64,000 bases of DNA, from NCBI GenBank assembly GCA_003104975.1, contig PQAM01000012.1, forward strand, positions 1 to 64,000, written 5' to 3'. Position 1 is the stretch's first letter. The number at the start of each line of letters is the position of its first letter. The position numbers and the translations under genes are program-made. Source of the DNA: Candidatus Methylomirabilota bacterium (lineage in GTDB: Bacteria; Methylomirabilota; Methylomirabilia; Methylomirabilales; Methylomirabilaceae). Positions 35,769-44,799 of the stretch are shown here, in pieces. The notes under the pieces were generated by a model, which ran no database searches, was not told the origin of the DNA, and saw only the letters and a list, made by a program, of their open reading frames with translations.

Positions 35769-36887
35769 ATGGTCACCCCTGACGATGAACGCTTTATGCG
35801 GCGCGCGCTGGCCCTTGCAAAAAAAGGGTACGGCCGCACCAGCCCCAACCCCATGGTCGGCGCGGTGGTGGTCCGGCAGGGCCGGATCGTCGGGGAGGGG
35901 TATCACGCCCTGGCCGGCGCGCCGCATGCGGAGATTGCAGCGCTGGACCAGGCCGGCGGCGCGGCGAGCGGCGCCGACCTTTATGTCACCCTGGAGCCCT
36001 GTTGCCATTACGGTCGCACCCCACCCTGCACCGATCGACTTGTTCGGGCGGGACTTCATCGGGTCGTGATCCCGACCCTCGATCCCAATCCGCTGGTGTC
36101 AGGACGAGGCGTGCAGATCTTGCGCGAGGCGGGAATTGTCGTCGAATCGGGGCTCTGTGCGGAAGAGGCAAACCGCCTGAATGAGGCCTTTACGAAATTC
36201 ATCACACAGCGTATTCCGTTCGTGACTCTCAAGGCCGCGATCAGTCTGGACGGCAAGATTGCGACCCGCACCGGAGACGCCCGGTGGGTCTCCGGCAAAC
36301 GATCGCGCGAGCAGGTCCATCGCTTACGGGACCAGGTCGACGCGATCGTCGTTGGGATCGGTACCGTTCGGCGCGACAATCCCAGGCTCTCAACCAGGCT
36401 TCCGGAAGGCGGGCGCGACCCGATTCGAATCGTCGTCGATGGCGTTGGTCCGTTCCCGCTGAATGCCCAGATCTTTCAGGACGGCGCGACCGCACGAACC
36501 TGGATCGCCGTCGCCGCCGATACCCCGGAAGAGCGGATCGACGCCTTGGAGCGTCGCGGACTGACGGTGCTCGAAGCGGGCGGTTCCCGCGGACGGGTCA
36601 GCTTCACACAGCTTCTGAAACGGCTCGGCGAGCGAGAGATCACGAGCGTGATGATCGAAGGGGGCGAAGCCATCTTTACCTCCGCTATTGAGGCGGGGAT
36701 CGTCGATAAGTTTCTGTTATTTGTGGCGCCGATTCTTGTCGGTGGGAAGGGCGCGCCCAGCCTGATGGGCGGGACGGGCGTTGAGACGATCGGCCAGGCT
36801 TTACGACTGTCTCACATACGGACAGAACCGGTAGGCGAAGACCTGCTGCTTGAGGGATACCGCCCGTCCCATGAAGGCGTCTGCTAG
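35769..36887 (+). CDS. ribD: Riboflavin biosynthesis deaminase/reductase RibD
   Basis: 372 residues. Two domains: the zinc deaminase (residues 1-145; HAEIAALDQAGG and TLEPCCHYGRTPPCTD zinc motifs) and the NADPH reductase (about 146-370; PFVTLKAAISLDGKIATRTGDARW, IVVGIGTVRRDNPRL, MIEGGEAIFTSAI). It performs steps two and three of the pathway. First gene of ribD-ribE-ribBA-ribH. Confidence 0.96.
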   Translation: MVTPDDERFMRRALALAKKGYGRTSPNPMVGAVVVRQGRIVGEGYHALAGAPHAEIAALDQAGGAASGADLYVTLEPCCHYGRTPPCTDRLVRAGLHRVVIPTLDPNPLVSGRGVQILREAGIVVESGLCAEEANRLNEAFTKFITQRIPFVTLKAAISLDGKIATRTGDARWVSGKRSREQVHRLRDQVDAIVVGIGTVRRDNPRLSTRLPEGGRDPIRIVVDGVGPFPLNAQIFQDGATARTWIAVAADTPEERIDALERRGLTVLEAGGSRGRVSFTQLLKRLGEREITSVMIEGGEAIFTSAIEAGIVDKFLLFVAPILVGGKGAPSLMGGTGVETIGQALRLSHIRTEPVGEDLLLEGYRPSHEGVC

Positions 36888-36894
36888 GCAACGG

Positions 36895-37545
36895 ATGTTT
36901 ACCGGATTGGTCGAGGAGGTGGGTTACATTCAGCGGGTCCACCGGGAAGGGGGCGTGGCCAAACTGACCATCCGGGGTCAGCAGACCACCTCTGCACTTG
37001 CGGTCGGCGACAGCATTGCCGTCGATGGGGCCTGCCTCACAGTGACGAGGACGGCATCGACACTGTTCGAGGCTGATCTGTCCGAAGAAACCTTGGGCCG
37101 TACGACCCTGGGCGACCGTCAAGTCGGTGACCCGGTCAATCTCGAGCGCCCGTGCCGGCCGACGGATCGACTGGGAGGTCACTTCGTCACCGGGCACATC
37201 GACGGGGTTGGAACGATTCACGAGATTCGAGAAACCGGGGGGATGTGGTGGTTCTCGATTACCTATCCTGAGGCGTTGCGATCGCTGATGGTCGAAAAGG
37301 GGTCGGTTGCGGTGGACGGCATCAGCCTGACGGTGGGTCGGCTCAATAACGATTGTTTTGGAGTCGCCGTCATCCCGCATACCTACCGCCACACGACGCT
37401 GGGCCAGAAGCCGATCGGTGGGCGGGTCAATCTGGAGACCGACCTGCTTGGCAAGTACGTCGTCCGTTACATTGAAGGACGCGGGTCTACAGCACACACG
37501 GTACCCCTGACCGAATCGCGACTTCGGGAACTGGGATTCGGCTAG
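36895..37545 (+). CDS. ribE: Riboflavin synthase alpha chain
   Basis: 216 residues from the ATG at 36895, where MFTGLVEEVGYI matches the family start; the frame runs back to 36850 inside ribD. It forms riboflavin from two lumazines. Two similar barrel repeats are visible: MFTGLVEEVG...GACLTV and GHFVTGHIDGVGTI...VDGISLTVG. It follows ribD by 7 bp. Confidence 0.96.
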   Translation: MFTGLVEEVGYIQRVHREGGVAKLTIRGQQTTSALAVGDSIAVDGACLTVTRTASTLFEADLSEETLGRTTLGDRQVGDPVNLERPCRPTDRLGGHFVTGHIDGVGTIHEIRETGGMWWFSITYPEALRSLMVEKGSVAVDGISLTVGRLNNDCFGVAVIPHTYRHTTLGQKPIGGRVNLETDLLGKYVVRYIEGRGSTAHTVPLTESRLRELGFG

Positions 37546-37563
37546 AGTGGTTTCTGAGGGAGA

Positions 37564-38787
37564 ATGGCTATGGAAGACACCATCCAGTTTCACTCGATCG
37601 AAGAAGCGATCCGAGACCTGCGCGACGGCAAGATGATCGTCGTCGTCGACGACGACGATCGGGAAAACGAAGGCGATCTGACGATGGCCGCCGAAAAGGT
37701 GACGCCGGAGGCGATCAACTTTATGGCCACACAGGGTCGGGGCTTGATCTGTATGCCGGTCATCGGCAAACGATTGGATGAGCTCCGTATTCCGCCGATG
37801 GTGATGGACAATACCTCTCCCCATGAGACCGCCTTCTGTGTCTCCGTCGATGCCAGACACAAGGTGACGACCGGAATCTCGGCCTACGATCGGGCCATGA
37901 CCATTCGGACCATCATCGATCCGAATGCGACCCCCGAGGATCTGACCAGCCCCGGGCACACCTTTCCTCTCCGCGGACGGGAGGGGGGCGTTCTGACGAG
38001 GGCAGGCCATTCCGAAGCCGCGATCGATCTGGCCCGTCTGGCCGGGCTCTACCCCGCCGGCGTGATCTGCGAGATCATGCACGATGACGGCGAGATGGCG
38101 AGAACGCCCGAGCTCTATCGCTTCGCCCGCAAGCACGATCTGAAGTTGATCACCGTCAAGAGCCTGATCGAGTTCCGCCTCAAACGCGAGCGCTTCGTCA
38201 CGCGCGTCGCCACGACGACACTGCCGACCCCTTACGGTCGCTTTACGGCGATCCTGTATCACAGTCAGGTGGAGAACAAACACCACTTGGCCCTGGTCAT
38301 GGGCGACTTGAACGCCATCGACGATACGCTGGTGCGTGTCCATTCGGAGTGCCTGACCGGCGATGTGTTCGGCTCGCTCCGGTGCGACTGCGGACCGCAG
38401 TTGGAAAGGTCGCTCGAACTGATCGCCAAGGAGGGCAAAGGGGTCCTGCTGTACATTCGACAGGAAGGGCGAGGGATCGGCCTGGCGAATAAGATACGCG
38501 CCTACGAATTACAAGACACCGGTCTGGATACGGTTGAGGCGAATGTCACGCTCGGGTTCCAAGCCGATTTGAGGGAGTATGGGATCGGCGCTCAGATCCT
38601 GTCGGACCTCGGGCTGTGTAATATCCGACTACTGACCAACAACCCGCGCAAGATCGTCGGGCTTGAGGCGTATGGCCTCCACGTGGTACAGCGGGTCCCC
38701 ATCGAGATTCATCCCAACGCCGAGAATCGTGCGTACCTGCATGCCAAATTCACGAAGCTCGGCCATCTGCTTGAAACCGTCAAGTGA
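37564..38787 (+). CDS. ribBA: Bifunctional DHBP synthase / GTP cyclohydrolase II
   Basis: 407 residues. The N-terminal RibB domain (1-205; [42 protein letters not shown]) makes the four-carbon unit. The C-terminal RibA domain (about 206-400; [19 protein letters not shown] zinc site, [15 protein letters not shown]) opens GTP. The start has GAGGGAGA immediately upstream; an ATG two codons later is possible. Confidence 0.96.
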   Translation: MAMEDTIQFHSIEEAIRDLRDGKMIVVVDDDDRENEGDLTMAAEKVTPEAINFMATQGRGLICMPVIGKRLDELRIPPMVMDNTSPHETAFCVSVDARHKVTTGISAYDRAMTIRTIIDPNATPEDLTSPGHTFPLRGREGGVLTRAGHSEAAIDLARLAGLYPAGVICEIMHDDGEMARTPELYRFARKHDLKLITVKSLIEFRLKRERFVTRVATTTLPTPYGRFTAILYHSQVENKHHLALVMGDLNAIDDTLVRVHSECLTGDVFGSLRCDCGPQLERSLELIAKEGKGVLLYIRQEGRGIGLANKIRAYELQDTGLDTVEANVTLGFQADLREYGIGAQILSDLGLCNIRLLTNNPRKIVGLEAYGLHVVQRVPIEIHPNAENRAYLHAKFTKLGHLLETVK

Positions 38788-38800
38788 AGCGACGGCCACC

Positions 38801-38860
38801 AGTCATCAGCGGTCAGCTCTCAGGTGGCGTCCGCTGGTGCCTGAACGCTGATTGGTGACT
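38801..38860. repeat. Imperfect inverted repeat between ribBA and ribH
   Basis: AGTCATCAGCGGTCAG (38801-38816) pairs imperfectly with CTGAACGCTGATTGGTGACT (38841-38860), separated by 24 nt. Similar TCAGC/GCTGA-rich stretches occur upstream of ndk (around 47098-47116) and sucC (around 49345-49372). It lies inside the operon, so it may tune ribH expression. Confidence 0.5.
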
Positions 38861-38884
38861 GCTGCTTTTTCGCGGAGGTGGACG

Positions 38885-39349
38885 TTGAAGACGACCGAAG
38901 GAACATATCAGGCTAAGGGATATCGATTCGCCCTCGTCGTGAGTCGTATGAACGAACTGATCGCTAAGCGGCTGTTGGAGGGGGCGCTTGACTGCCTGCT
39001 TCGTCATGGGGCAGACGATGCGCATCTGCACCTGGTGAAGGTACCGGGCGCCTTTGAACTCCCGTACGCCGCCAAGCGCCTGGCCGCCTCACAACGTTAC
39101 GACGCCGTCATTGCGCTGGGCGCCGTCATACGGGGGGCAACCGCCCACTTCGAGTACGTCGCGACCGAGGCCGCGAAGGGCATCGCCTCAGCGAGCCTCG
39201 ATACCGGCGTGCCCATTATCTTTGGCGTCATCACCGCCAATACGCTGGATGAGGCAATCGAGCGGGCCGGGACAAAAGGCGGCAACAAGGGGTTCGACGC
39301 GGCACTGTCGGCCATTGAAATGGCGAGCCTCTTCAGCCAACTCAAATGA
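38885..39349 (+). CDS. ribH: 6,7-Dimethyl-8-ribityllumazine synthase
   Basis: 154 residues with a TTG start at 38885 preceded by GGAGGTGGACG; upstream in-frame codons lie in the repeat. It condenses the RibA/D product with DHBP. Motifs: [50 protein letters not shown] (catalytic His) and [24 protein letters not shown]. It is followed by nusB, a widely conserved pair. Confidence 0.96.
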   Translation: MKTTEGTYQAKGYRFALVVSRMNELIAKRLLEGALDCLLRHGADDAHLHLVKVPGAFELPYAAKRLAASQRYDAVIALGAVIRGATAHFEYVATEAAKGIASASLDTGVPIIFGVITANTLDEAIERAGTKGGNKGFDAALSAIEMASLFSQLK

Positions 39350-39395
39350 GTAGACTAAAGACTGAAGGCATTGAGGGAGGGGGACCGGAAAGATC

Positions 39396-39485
39396 GTGAA
39401 CGGCTTAATTCGCATCCCAGAAGATCATGGAGAGGCGTTCGCCTTCAACCTCAATACCTTGACCGCTACCTCGAAAAATGGGTAA
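39396..39485 (+). CDS. Possible 29-residue leader peptide coupled to nusB
   Basis: GTG at 39396 opens a frame encoding MNGLIRIPEDHGE and so on, stopping with TAA at 39483-39485, eight bases inside nusB. A GGAAAG is nearby. nusB has no ribosome site of its own, so translation of this short frame could deliver ribosomes to the nusB ATG. Not recognised as any family; could be chance. Confidence 0.3.
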   Translation: MNGLIRIPEDHGEAFAFNLNTLTATSKNG

Positions 39486-39909
39486 ACGTCATCGCGCAAG
39501 AGAGCTCGCGCTCGCACTTCTGTATCAGCTTGAGTTTTACCCTATCGAGGCGCTTGAGGTGCAGTCGGGCGCGTTCTGGGCGGATCACCCGGCCGGACCG
39601 GAAACCCGTTCGCTGGCTGACGAGTTGGTTCGGGGAACGCTGCAGCATCGAAGGCCGATCGATGACCTGCTCGCATCGCACGTGGAACACTGGATCCTCT
39701 CACGGCTGGCGCTGGTCGATCTCTGTATCCTGCGTCTCGCCGCCTTTGAACTGCTGTTCTACGGCAAGACCCCGTGGAAGGTGGTTATCGACGAGGCCAT
39801 CGAGATGGCCAAGGCCTTCGGCGGCAAGGACTCCGGCGCCTTTGTGAACGGCGTTCTGGACAAACTCGCCGCCCTCGCAAAAAATCACTCCCCTGCCCCG
39901 CTCGGATAA
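39478..39909 (+). CDS. nusB: Transcription antitermination factor NusB
   Basis: 143 residues. NusB with NusE (S10) binds boxA and supports rRNA antitermination. The N-terminus MGKRHRARELALALLYQLEF and the C-terminal VVIDEAIEMAKAFGGKDSGAFVNGVLDKLA are characteristic. The upstream sequence TACCTCGAAAA has no Shine-Dalgarno. Last gene of the plus-strand rib cluster. Confidence 0.93.
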   Translation: MGKRHRARELALALLYQLEFYPIEALEVQSGAFWADHPAGPETRSLADELVRGTLQHRRPIDDLLASHVEHWILSRLALVDLCILRLAAFELLFYGKTPWKVVIDEAIEMAKAFGGKDSGAFVNGVLDKLAALAKNHSPAPLG

Positions 39910-39927
39910 TATCATTGACCACCCGGA

Positions 39928-40251
39928 TTATGGGATGTGGATCAGTCGTTGAAAGATCCGTTGGATCCACTCATCGGCATTCCTCCGCTCCCCTTCTAAC
40001 TCCCGTTTCTGATGCGCTAACGCCGTCCTCTCGGCTGTCGGCAGTGTCGGATCCTTAAGCCGGGCCTCAATATCCGCGATCTGCGCGTCGAGGAAATCCC
40101 GTCGCTGGCGCCAGTCCTGAAGTTCCTGTTCATACCACTGCACGTGTTGTCTCGGCGGCGAGGTGGTCGCCTCTCCCGGAACCTGTGGCAGGTATGCCCA
40201 ACTGATCACACCAGAGACCAACATGAGGACCGAACCTATACGGCTTACCAT
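39928..40251 (-). CDS. Small exported coiled-coil protein of unknown function
   Basis: 107 residues. Signal peptide (SVLMLVSGVISWAYLP), then a helical segment with heptads (WRQRRDFLDAQIADIEARL and ALAHQKRELEGERRNADEW). Convergent with nusB, 18 bp apart. AGGGG precedes the ATG. No family recognised. Confidence 0.55.
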   Translation of the reverse strand: MVSRIGSVLMLVSGVISWAYLPQVPGEATTSPPRQHVQWYEQELQDWRQRRDFLDAQIADIEARLKDPTLPTAERTALAHQKRELEGERRNADEWIQRIFQRLIHIP

Positions 40252-40276
40252 GACTGTGACCCCTACGTTGTTACCG

Positions 40277-40294
40277 GTGGCGTATATTCGCCAC
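40277..40294. other. Stem-loop GTGGCG-TATATT-CGCCAC
   Basis: Perfect 6-bp inverted repeat with an AT-only loop, 26 bp upstream of the small exported protein gene on the minus strand. Position fits an operator or 5'-UTR hairpin. Confidence 0.4.
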
Positions 40295-40429
40295 TATTCA
40301 TAAGATAGCAGAGGTCCGTTCGAAACGGCTATACTGTTGGAGGGTGCACGGCCGGTGTGGGCTTCTGATGGGATCGTGATGTGCAACGATCGATGGGTGG
40401 TGTACTTGCGTCCGGCCTGGGAGATCTGT

Positions 40430-41665
40430 TTACGGGTACTGCTTGAACACCAGCGTAGCATTGGTGCCGCCGAAGCCGAATGAGTTGCTGAAGGCCACAC
40501 GGACGTGAGCCTGGCGGGCGTGATTCGGCACGTAATCCAGATCGCACTCCGGCTCCGGATCTTCATAGTTGATAGTCGGCGGGATGATGCCGTGATGCAG
40601 CGTCAGGACCGTCGCGACCGCCTCGACCCCGCCCGCCGCTCCCAGCAGATGTCCGGTCATCGACTTGATGGAGCTCACCGCCATACGATAGGCATGATCT
40701 CCGAAGACCTTCTTGACGGCCTTCGTCTCGGCGGTGTCGCCGACGGGTGTTGATGTACCGTGGGCATTGACGTAGTCGACCTCTTCCGGCTTGAGCCCGG
40801 CGTCTTCCAGGGCGAGGCCCATCGAGGCGATCGCACCGGCCCCTTCCGGCTCCGGTGCGGTCATGTGATAGGCGTCAGCCGACATCCCGTAGCCGCGCAG
40901 CTCGGCGTAGATCCTGGCGCCTCGATCCAGCGCATGATTCAGCTCCTCAAGGATCAGCACCCCCGCGCCCTCGCCCATGACGAAGCCGTCGCGTCCCCGG
41001 TCGAACGGGCGACTGGCGCGCTGCGGCTCATCATTTCTGGTTGACAGCGCCTTCATCGCACCGAACCCGCCGATCGTCAGCGGAGTAATGACGGCCTCAG
41101 TTCCGCCGGCAAACATCAGGTCAGCCATACCTCGCCTGATCAGTTCAAACGAATCGCCAATAGCATGATTGCCGGTGGCACACGCCGTTGAAACGCATGA
41201 GTTCGGTCCGCGGAGTCCGAAGCGAATGGCGATATGGCCGGAGGCCAGATTTGTAATGATCGAGGGAATGAAGAAGGGACTGATGCGACCGGGCCCTTTT
41301 TCGAGTAATATCTTATGTGTTTCTTCCAGGCAAGGTATCCCGCCCATCCCGGTTCCGATGAGGACTCCAAAGCGGCTGCGCTCGCCTTCGTTCACCGTGA
41401 GTGTGGCGTCCTCCGCCGCCATGACTGCACCGGCCATCGCATAGTGGATGAACCGGTCCATTTTCTTTACCTCCTTCTTCTCCATATAGAGAAGAGGGTC
41501 AAACCCCTTGACCTCTGCGGCGATCTTGGTGTCGTGTTGACTTGCGTCGAATCGGGTAATGTGGTCGATACCTGAGACCCCGTGTGTGAGGCTCTCCCAG
41601 AAGGTATCGACACCGATTCCGTTCGGCGCCACCACCCCCAGACCCGTGACAACGACTCGTCTCAT
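40430..41665 (-). CDS. fabF: 3-Oxoacyl-ACP synthase II
   Basis: 411 residues from the ATG at 41665 (MRRVVVTGLGVVAPNGIG). Elongating condensing enzyme of type II fatty acid synthesis. Catalytic Cys in STACATGNHAIGDS, His in NAHGTSTPVGDTAE and KSMTGHLLGAAGG; C-terminal FSNSFGFGGTNATLVF. Last gene of the yceD-rpmF-plsX-fabHDG-acpP-fabF operon. Confidence 0.96.
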   Translation of the reverse strand: MRRVVVTGLGVVAPNGIGVDTFWESLTHGVSGIDHITRFDASQHDTKIAAEVKGFDPLLYMEKKEVKKMDRFIHYAMAGAVMAAEDATLTVNEGERSRFGVLIGTGMGGIPCLEETHKILLEKGPGRISPFFIPSIITNLASGHIAIRFGLRGPNSCVSTACATGNHAIGDSFELIRRGMADLMFAGGTEAVITPLTIGGFGAMKALSTRNDEPQRASRPFDRGRDGFVMGEGAGVLILEELNHALDRGARIYAELRGYGMSADAYHMTAPEPEGAGAIASMGLALEDAGLKPEEVDYVNAHGTSTPVGDTAETKAVKKVFGDHAYRMAVSSIKSMTGHLLGAAGGVEAVATVLTLHHGIIPPTINYEDPEPECDLDYVPNHARQAHVRVAFSNSFGFGGTNATLVFKQYP

Positions 41666-41712
41666 CGCATTATCCCAGTGCCCCGCTCTGATCCACGACA
41701 ACACGCCTCCTG

Positions 41713-41961
41713 CTACGCGGCGGGATGCGCCTTGATGTGGGTAATCGCGTCTTTCACGGTGACGATCTTCTCGGCCTCTTCATCGGGAATCTCGATGCCG
41801 AACTCTTCTTCCAGGGCCATCACCAGTTCCACCGTATCCAGGGAGTCCGCGCCGAGATCCTCCACGAAGGAGGCCTCCGGTGTCACCTCTGTCGCATTGA
41901 CGCCCAACTGATCCACAATAATCTTCTTCACCCGCTCCTCAACCTCCATAACGTCCGCCAT
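41713..41961 (-). CDS. acpP: Acyl carrier protein
   Basis: 82 residues, acidic. The phosphopantetheine serine is in [19 protein letters not shown]. Carries growing acyl chains between the Fab enzymes. GGGGGACA precedes the ATG. Lies between fabG and fabF. Confidence 0.97.
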   Translation of the reverse strand: MADVMEVEERVKKIIVDQLGVNATEVTPEASFVEDLGADSLDTVELVMALEEEFGIEIPDEEAEKIVTVKDAITHIKAHPAA

Positions 41962-41997
41962 TGTCCCCCTCTCTACGGCCTCAGTGCCGTCTTGTGG

Positions 41998-42738
41998 TTA
42001 GCCTCGCAAACCGCCATCGATCGTAATAACCTGACCCGTAATATAGCTCGCCGCGTCCGAAACCAGAAATGCCACCAGCGCCGCGACCTCTTCCGATGTC
42101 CCAAATCGACCCGCGGGGATCTGGCCGAGGTAGGCCTGTCGGCGCTCCTCGGGCAGGACCGCCGTCATCTCTGTTTCAATGAAGCCGGGCGCCACCGCGT
42201 TGACCGTAATGGCCCTCGACGCAACCTCCCTGGCGACCGCCTTTGTGAAGCCGATCAGGCCAGCCTTCGCCGCCGAGTAGTTGGCTTGGCCGGGAATCCC
42301 CATCGTGCCGGCCACCGAGCTGATATTGACGATGCGGCCACGCTGCGCCTTGAGCATCGGTCGAATCGCCGCCCGTGTGGTAAAGAAGGCCCCCTTCAGA
42401 TTGACGTCAAGCACCGCATCCCAGTCCGCTTCCTTCATCCGGATCAACAGGCCATCCTTGGTGATGCCCGCGTTGTTCACCAAGATATCAAGGCGACCAA
42501 ACCGTTTGATACTGGCCTGAATGAGTCCATCGGCCTCCGACTCTTTGGCGATGTCGGCCGCAACGGCCAGCCCCTCGGTCCCGGTGGCCTCGAGCTCGGC
42601 CACAACCTTTTCTGCCGCCGCCAAGCTCCGGGCACAGATGGCCACCTTCGCACCCTGCGCCGAGAGTGTGAGCGCAATCGCCCGTCCGATGCCTCGGGAG
42701 CCGCCGGTCACGACCGCTACTTTCCCTTCCAGTCCCAT
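41998..42738 (-). CDS. fabG: 3-Oxoacyl-ACP reductase
   Basis: 246 residues, SDR family. NADPH motif VVTGGSRGIGRAIAL, NNAG, catalytic Ser in ISSVAGTMG and Tyr-x-x-x-Lys in NYSAAKAGL. Reduces 3-ketoacyl-ACP. It follows fabD by 100 bp, the largest gap inside this operon; no promoter was seen in the gap. Confidence 0.96.
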   Translation of the reverse strand: MGLEGKVAVVTGGSRGIGRAIALTLSAQGAKVAICARSLAAAEKVVAELEATGTEGLAVAADIAKESEADGLIQASIKRFGRLDILVNNAGITKDGLLIRMKEADWDAVLDVNLKGAFFTTRAAIRPMLKAQRGRIVNISSVAGTMGIPGQANYSAAKAGLIGFTKAVAREVASRAITVNAVAPGFIETEMTAVLPEERRQAYLGQIPAGRFGTSEEVAALVAFLVSDAASYITGQVITIDGGLRG

Positions 42739-42838
42739 CGCGAAATCTCGTTGTTTTTCGGATTCCGACTCACGCCCGCCAAGCTGGGGTAGCCGAAATC
42801 GATTGGTTAGTGTGTGAGCGTTTTTTGGAAACAGGACA

Positions 42839-43780
42839 CTAACGAAGCGCCGCGACTTCGTTCGCCGCGACTCGCAGCGAAGTCAGATCCTCCGCGTGCA
42901 GCGCCGCTGCCTCCGGCGCAATTCGCTTGATCAAACCGGTCAACACCTTGCCGGGCCCCAATTCCAGAAAGAGGGTAACGCCCTCCTTTACCAGCCGCCG
43001 CACCACGTCCTCCCACCGCACCGGATTGGTGACCTGCCGGACCAGACTGTCGGCGATCTGGCTCCCACGCGTCAGCAGTTCGGCCTCGGCATTATTCACC
43101 AGCGGGACGATCGGGTCGGCGATCGCAATCGTCTGAAGCTCGTTGGCCAGTCGCTCGGCCGCCGGTCGCATCAGTGAACAGTGAAACGGGGCGCTGACCT
43201 GCAATCGCACCGCCCGCTTGGCGCCCAGCCGCTTGGCCGATTCGACCGCTCGATCGACCGCCTCCGTCTGTCCGGCAATGACCACCTGGCCGGGGCTGTT
43301 CAGGTTGGCCACCTCTACGATCCCATACGACGCGGCCTCCTCACACGCGGCATAGACGCTCCCGGTGTCCAGACCCAACACCGCCGCCATCCCGCCGGCG
43401 CCCCACGCGACCGCCTCCTGCATGAACTGGCCCCGCTTTCTCACCACACGAATGGCATCCTCGAACGCGAGGCTTTCGGCGGCCACCAGCGCCGAATACT
43501 CCCCGAGCGAGTGGCCAGCCACATAGTCTGCGGCGACCCCCTCGTGTCGGAGCGCGGCGTACGCGGCCATACTGACCGCCATGATGGCCGGCTGGGCGTT
43601 GGTCGTCAGCGTCAGTTGCTCATCAGGCCCGTCAAAGCAGAGACGGGCAAGATCGATCCCTAGTACCTCGCTCCCCTGCTCGAACAGCCGGCGGGCATCG
43701 GGGACCTGCGCCCAGAAATCCCGGCCCATACCGACCCGTTGGGAGCCCTGGCCGGGAAACACCAGCGCAATCCCGTTCAT
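42839..43780 (-). CDS. fabD: Malonyl-CoA:ACP transacylase
   Basis: 313 residues from the ATG at 43780, where MNGIALVFPGQGSQRVGMG begins; the frame is open further up into fabH. Catalytic Ser in AGHSLGEYSALVAA and His in SAPFHCSLM. Loads malonate onto ACP. The start lies 19 bp after the fabH stop. Confidence 0.95.
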   Translation of the reverse strand: MNGIALVFPGQGSQRVGMGRDFWAQVPDARRLFEQGSEVLGIDLARLCFDGPDEQLTLTTNAQPAIMAVSMAAYAALRHEGVAADYVAGHSLGEYSALVAAESLAFEDAIRVVRKRGQFMQEAVAWGAGGMAAVLGLDTGSVYAACEEAASYGIVEVANLNSPGQVVIAGQTEAVDRAVESAKRLGAKRAVRLQVSAPFHCSLMRPAAERLANELQTIAIADPIVPLVNNAEAELLTRGSQIADSLVRQVTNPVRWEDVVRRLVKEGVTLFLELGPGKVLTGLIKRIAPEAAALHAEDLTSLRVAANEVAALR

Positions 43781-43799
43781 CGGCAGGCCGCGTCTAACC

Positions 43800-44783
43800 T
43801 TACCATCGGATGAGCGCCGAACCCCAGGTGATCCCGCCCCCAAAGGCCGTCAGCAACAGCAGATCGCCCCGTTTCAACCGTCCGATTCGGACCGCTTCAT
43901 CCATAGCGATCGGGATTGAGGCTGCAGAGGTGTTCCCATACCGGTCGATGTTCATGAAGATCCGCTCCCGCGGCAGATCGAGCCGCTCGGCAACGGCGTG
44001 GATGATGCGGGCGTTGGCCTGATGAGAGATAAAGAGGTCGATGTCGGAGACCTCCAACCCGTTCGCCTTCAGCGCCGCTATCGCTGCCTCTTCCATGTAT
44101 CGGACGGCCGTCTTGAAGATCTCGTTGCCGTTCGGCATCTGGATCGTAATGAGCTTCTCGTCAACAACCTTGTGAGTGGCAGGTCGTCGCGAACCGCCTC
44201 CCGGGATAATCAGGTGCTTCCCCTTGGATCCGTCGGAATACAGGTGCGTGGAGAGGATCGAGGGCTCCGCACTGGTCCGCTGCAGGACGACGGCTCCGGC
44301 GCCGTCGCCGAACAGGACGCAGGTCCCGCGGTCGCTCCAGTCGACGACCTTCGACATGATGTCCGCCCCGATGACCAGGATATTGCGCATGACCCCGGCC
44401 CGCAGATAGGCATCCGCGACCGAGAGGCCGTAGACAAAGCCGGCGCACGCCGCCAACAGATCGAAGGCCGCCGCCCGTGAGGCGCCAAGCCGCTCCTGCA
44501 ACACGCACGCGGTGGACGGAAAGAACATATCTGGGGTAACCGTATTGACGAGGATAAGGTCCAGGTCGTGGGGATCGACGGCGGCCGCCTCAAGCGCGCG
44601 TCTCGAGGCCACCTCGGCCAGATCCGACGTCGCCTGATCGTCGGACGCAATCCGCCGTTCCGAAATCCCCGTCCGAGTGACGATCCACTCGTCGCTGGTA
44701 CTGACCATCCCCTCCAGTTCGGCATTGGTCAGCACCCGATCCGGAACCCAGGCCCCCGTTCCGACAATCCTGCTACCGTACAT
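43800..44783 (-). CDS. fabH: 3-Oxoacyl-ACP synthase III
   Basis: 327 residues from the ATG at 44783, which has AGGA 7 nt before it; three more codons are possible upstream. It starts fatty acid chains from acyl-CoA and malonyl-ACP. Catalytic Cys in LLAACAGFVYGLSVAD, His in LFISHQANARIIHAV and Asn in DRYGNTSAASIPIA. Confidence 0.96.
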   Translation of the reverse strand: MYGSRIVGTGAWVPDRVLTNAELEGMVSTSDEWIVTRTGISERRIASDDQATSDLAEVASRRALEAAAVDPHDLDLILVNTVTPDMFFPSTACVLQERLGASRAAAFDLLAACAGFVYGLSVADAYLRAGVMRNILVIGADIMSKVVDWSDRGTCVLFGDGAGAVVLQRTSAEPSILSTHLYSDGSKGKHLIIPGGGSRRPATHKVVDEKLITIQMPNGNEIFKTAVRYMEEAAIAALKANGLEVSDIDLFISHQANARIIHAVAERLDLPRERIFMNIDRYGNTSAASIPIAMDEAVRIGRLKRGDLLLLTAFGGGITWGSALIRW

Positions 44784-44799
44784 CACACACATCCTGTCG

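Noticed and set aside
36685-38343. 552-codon open frame on the minus strand over ribD/ribE/ribBA
   Set aside because: It is the antisense shadow of three full-length riboflavin genes with intact motifs.
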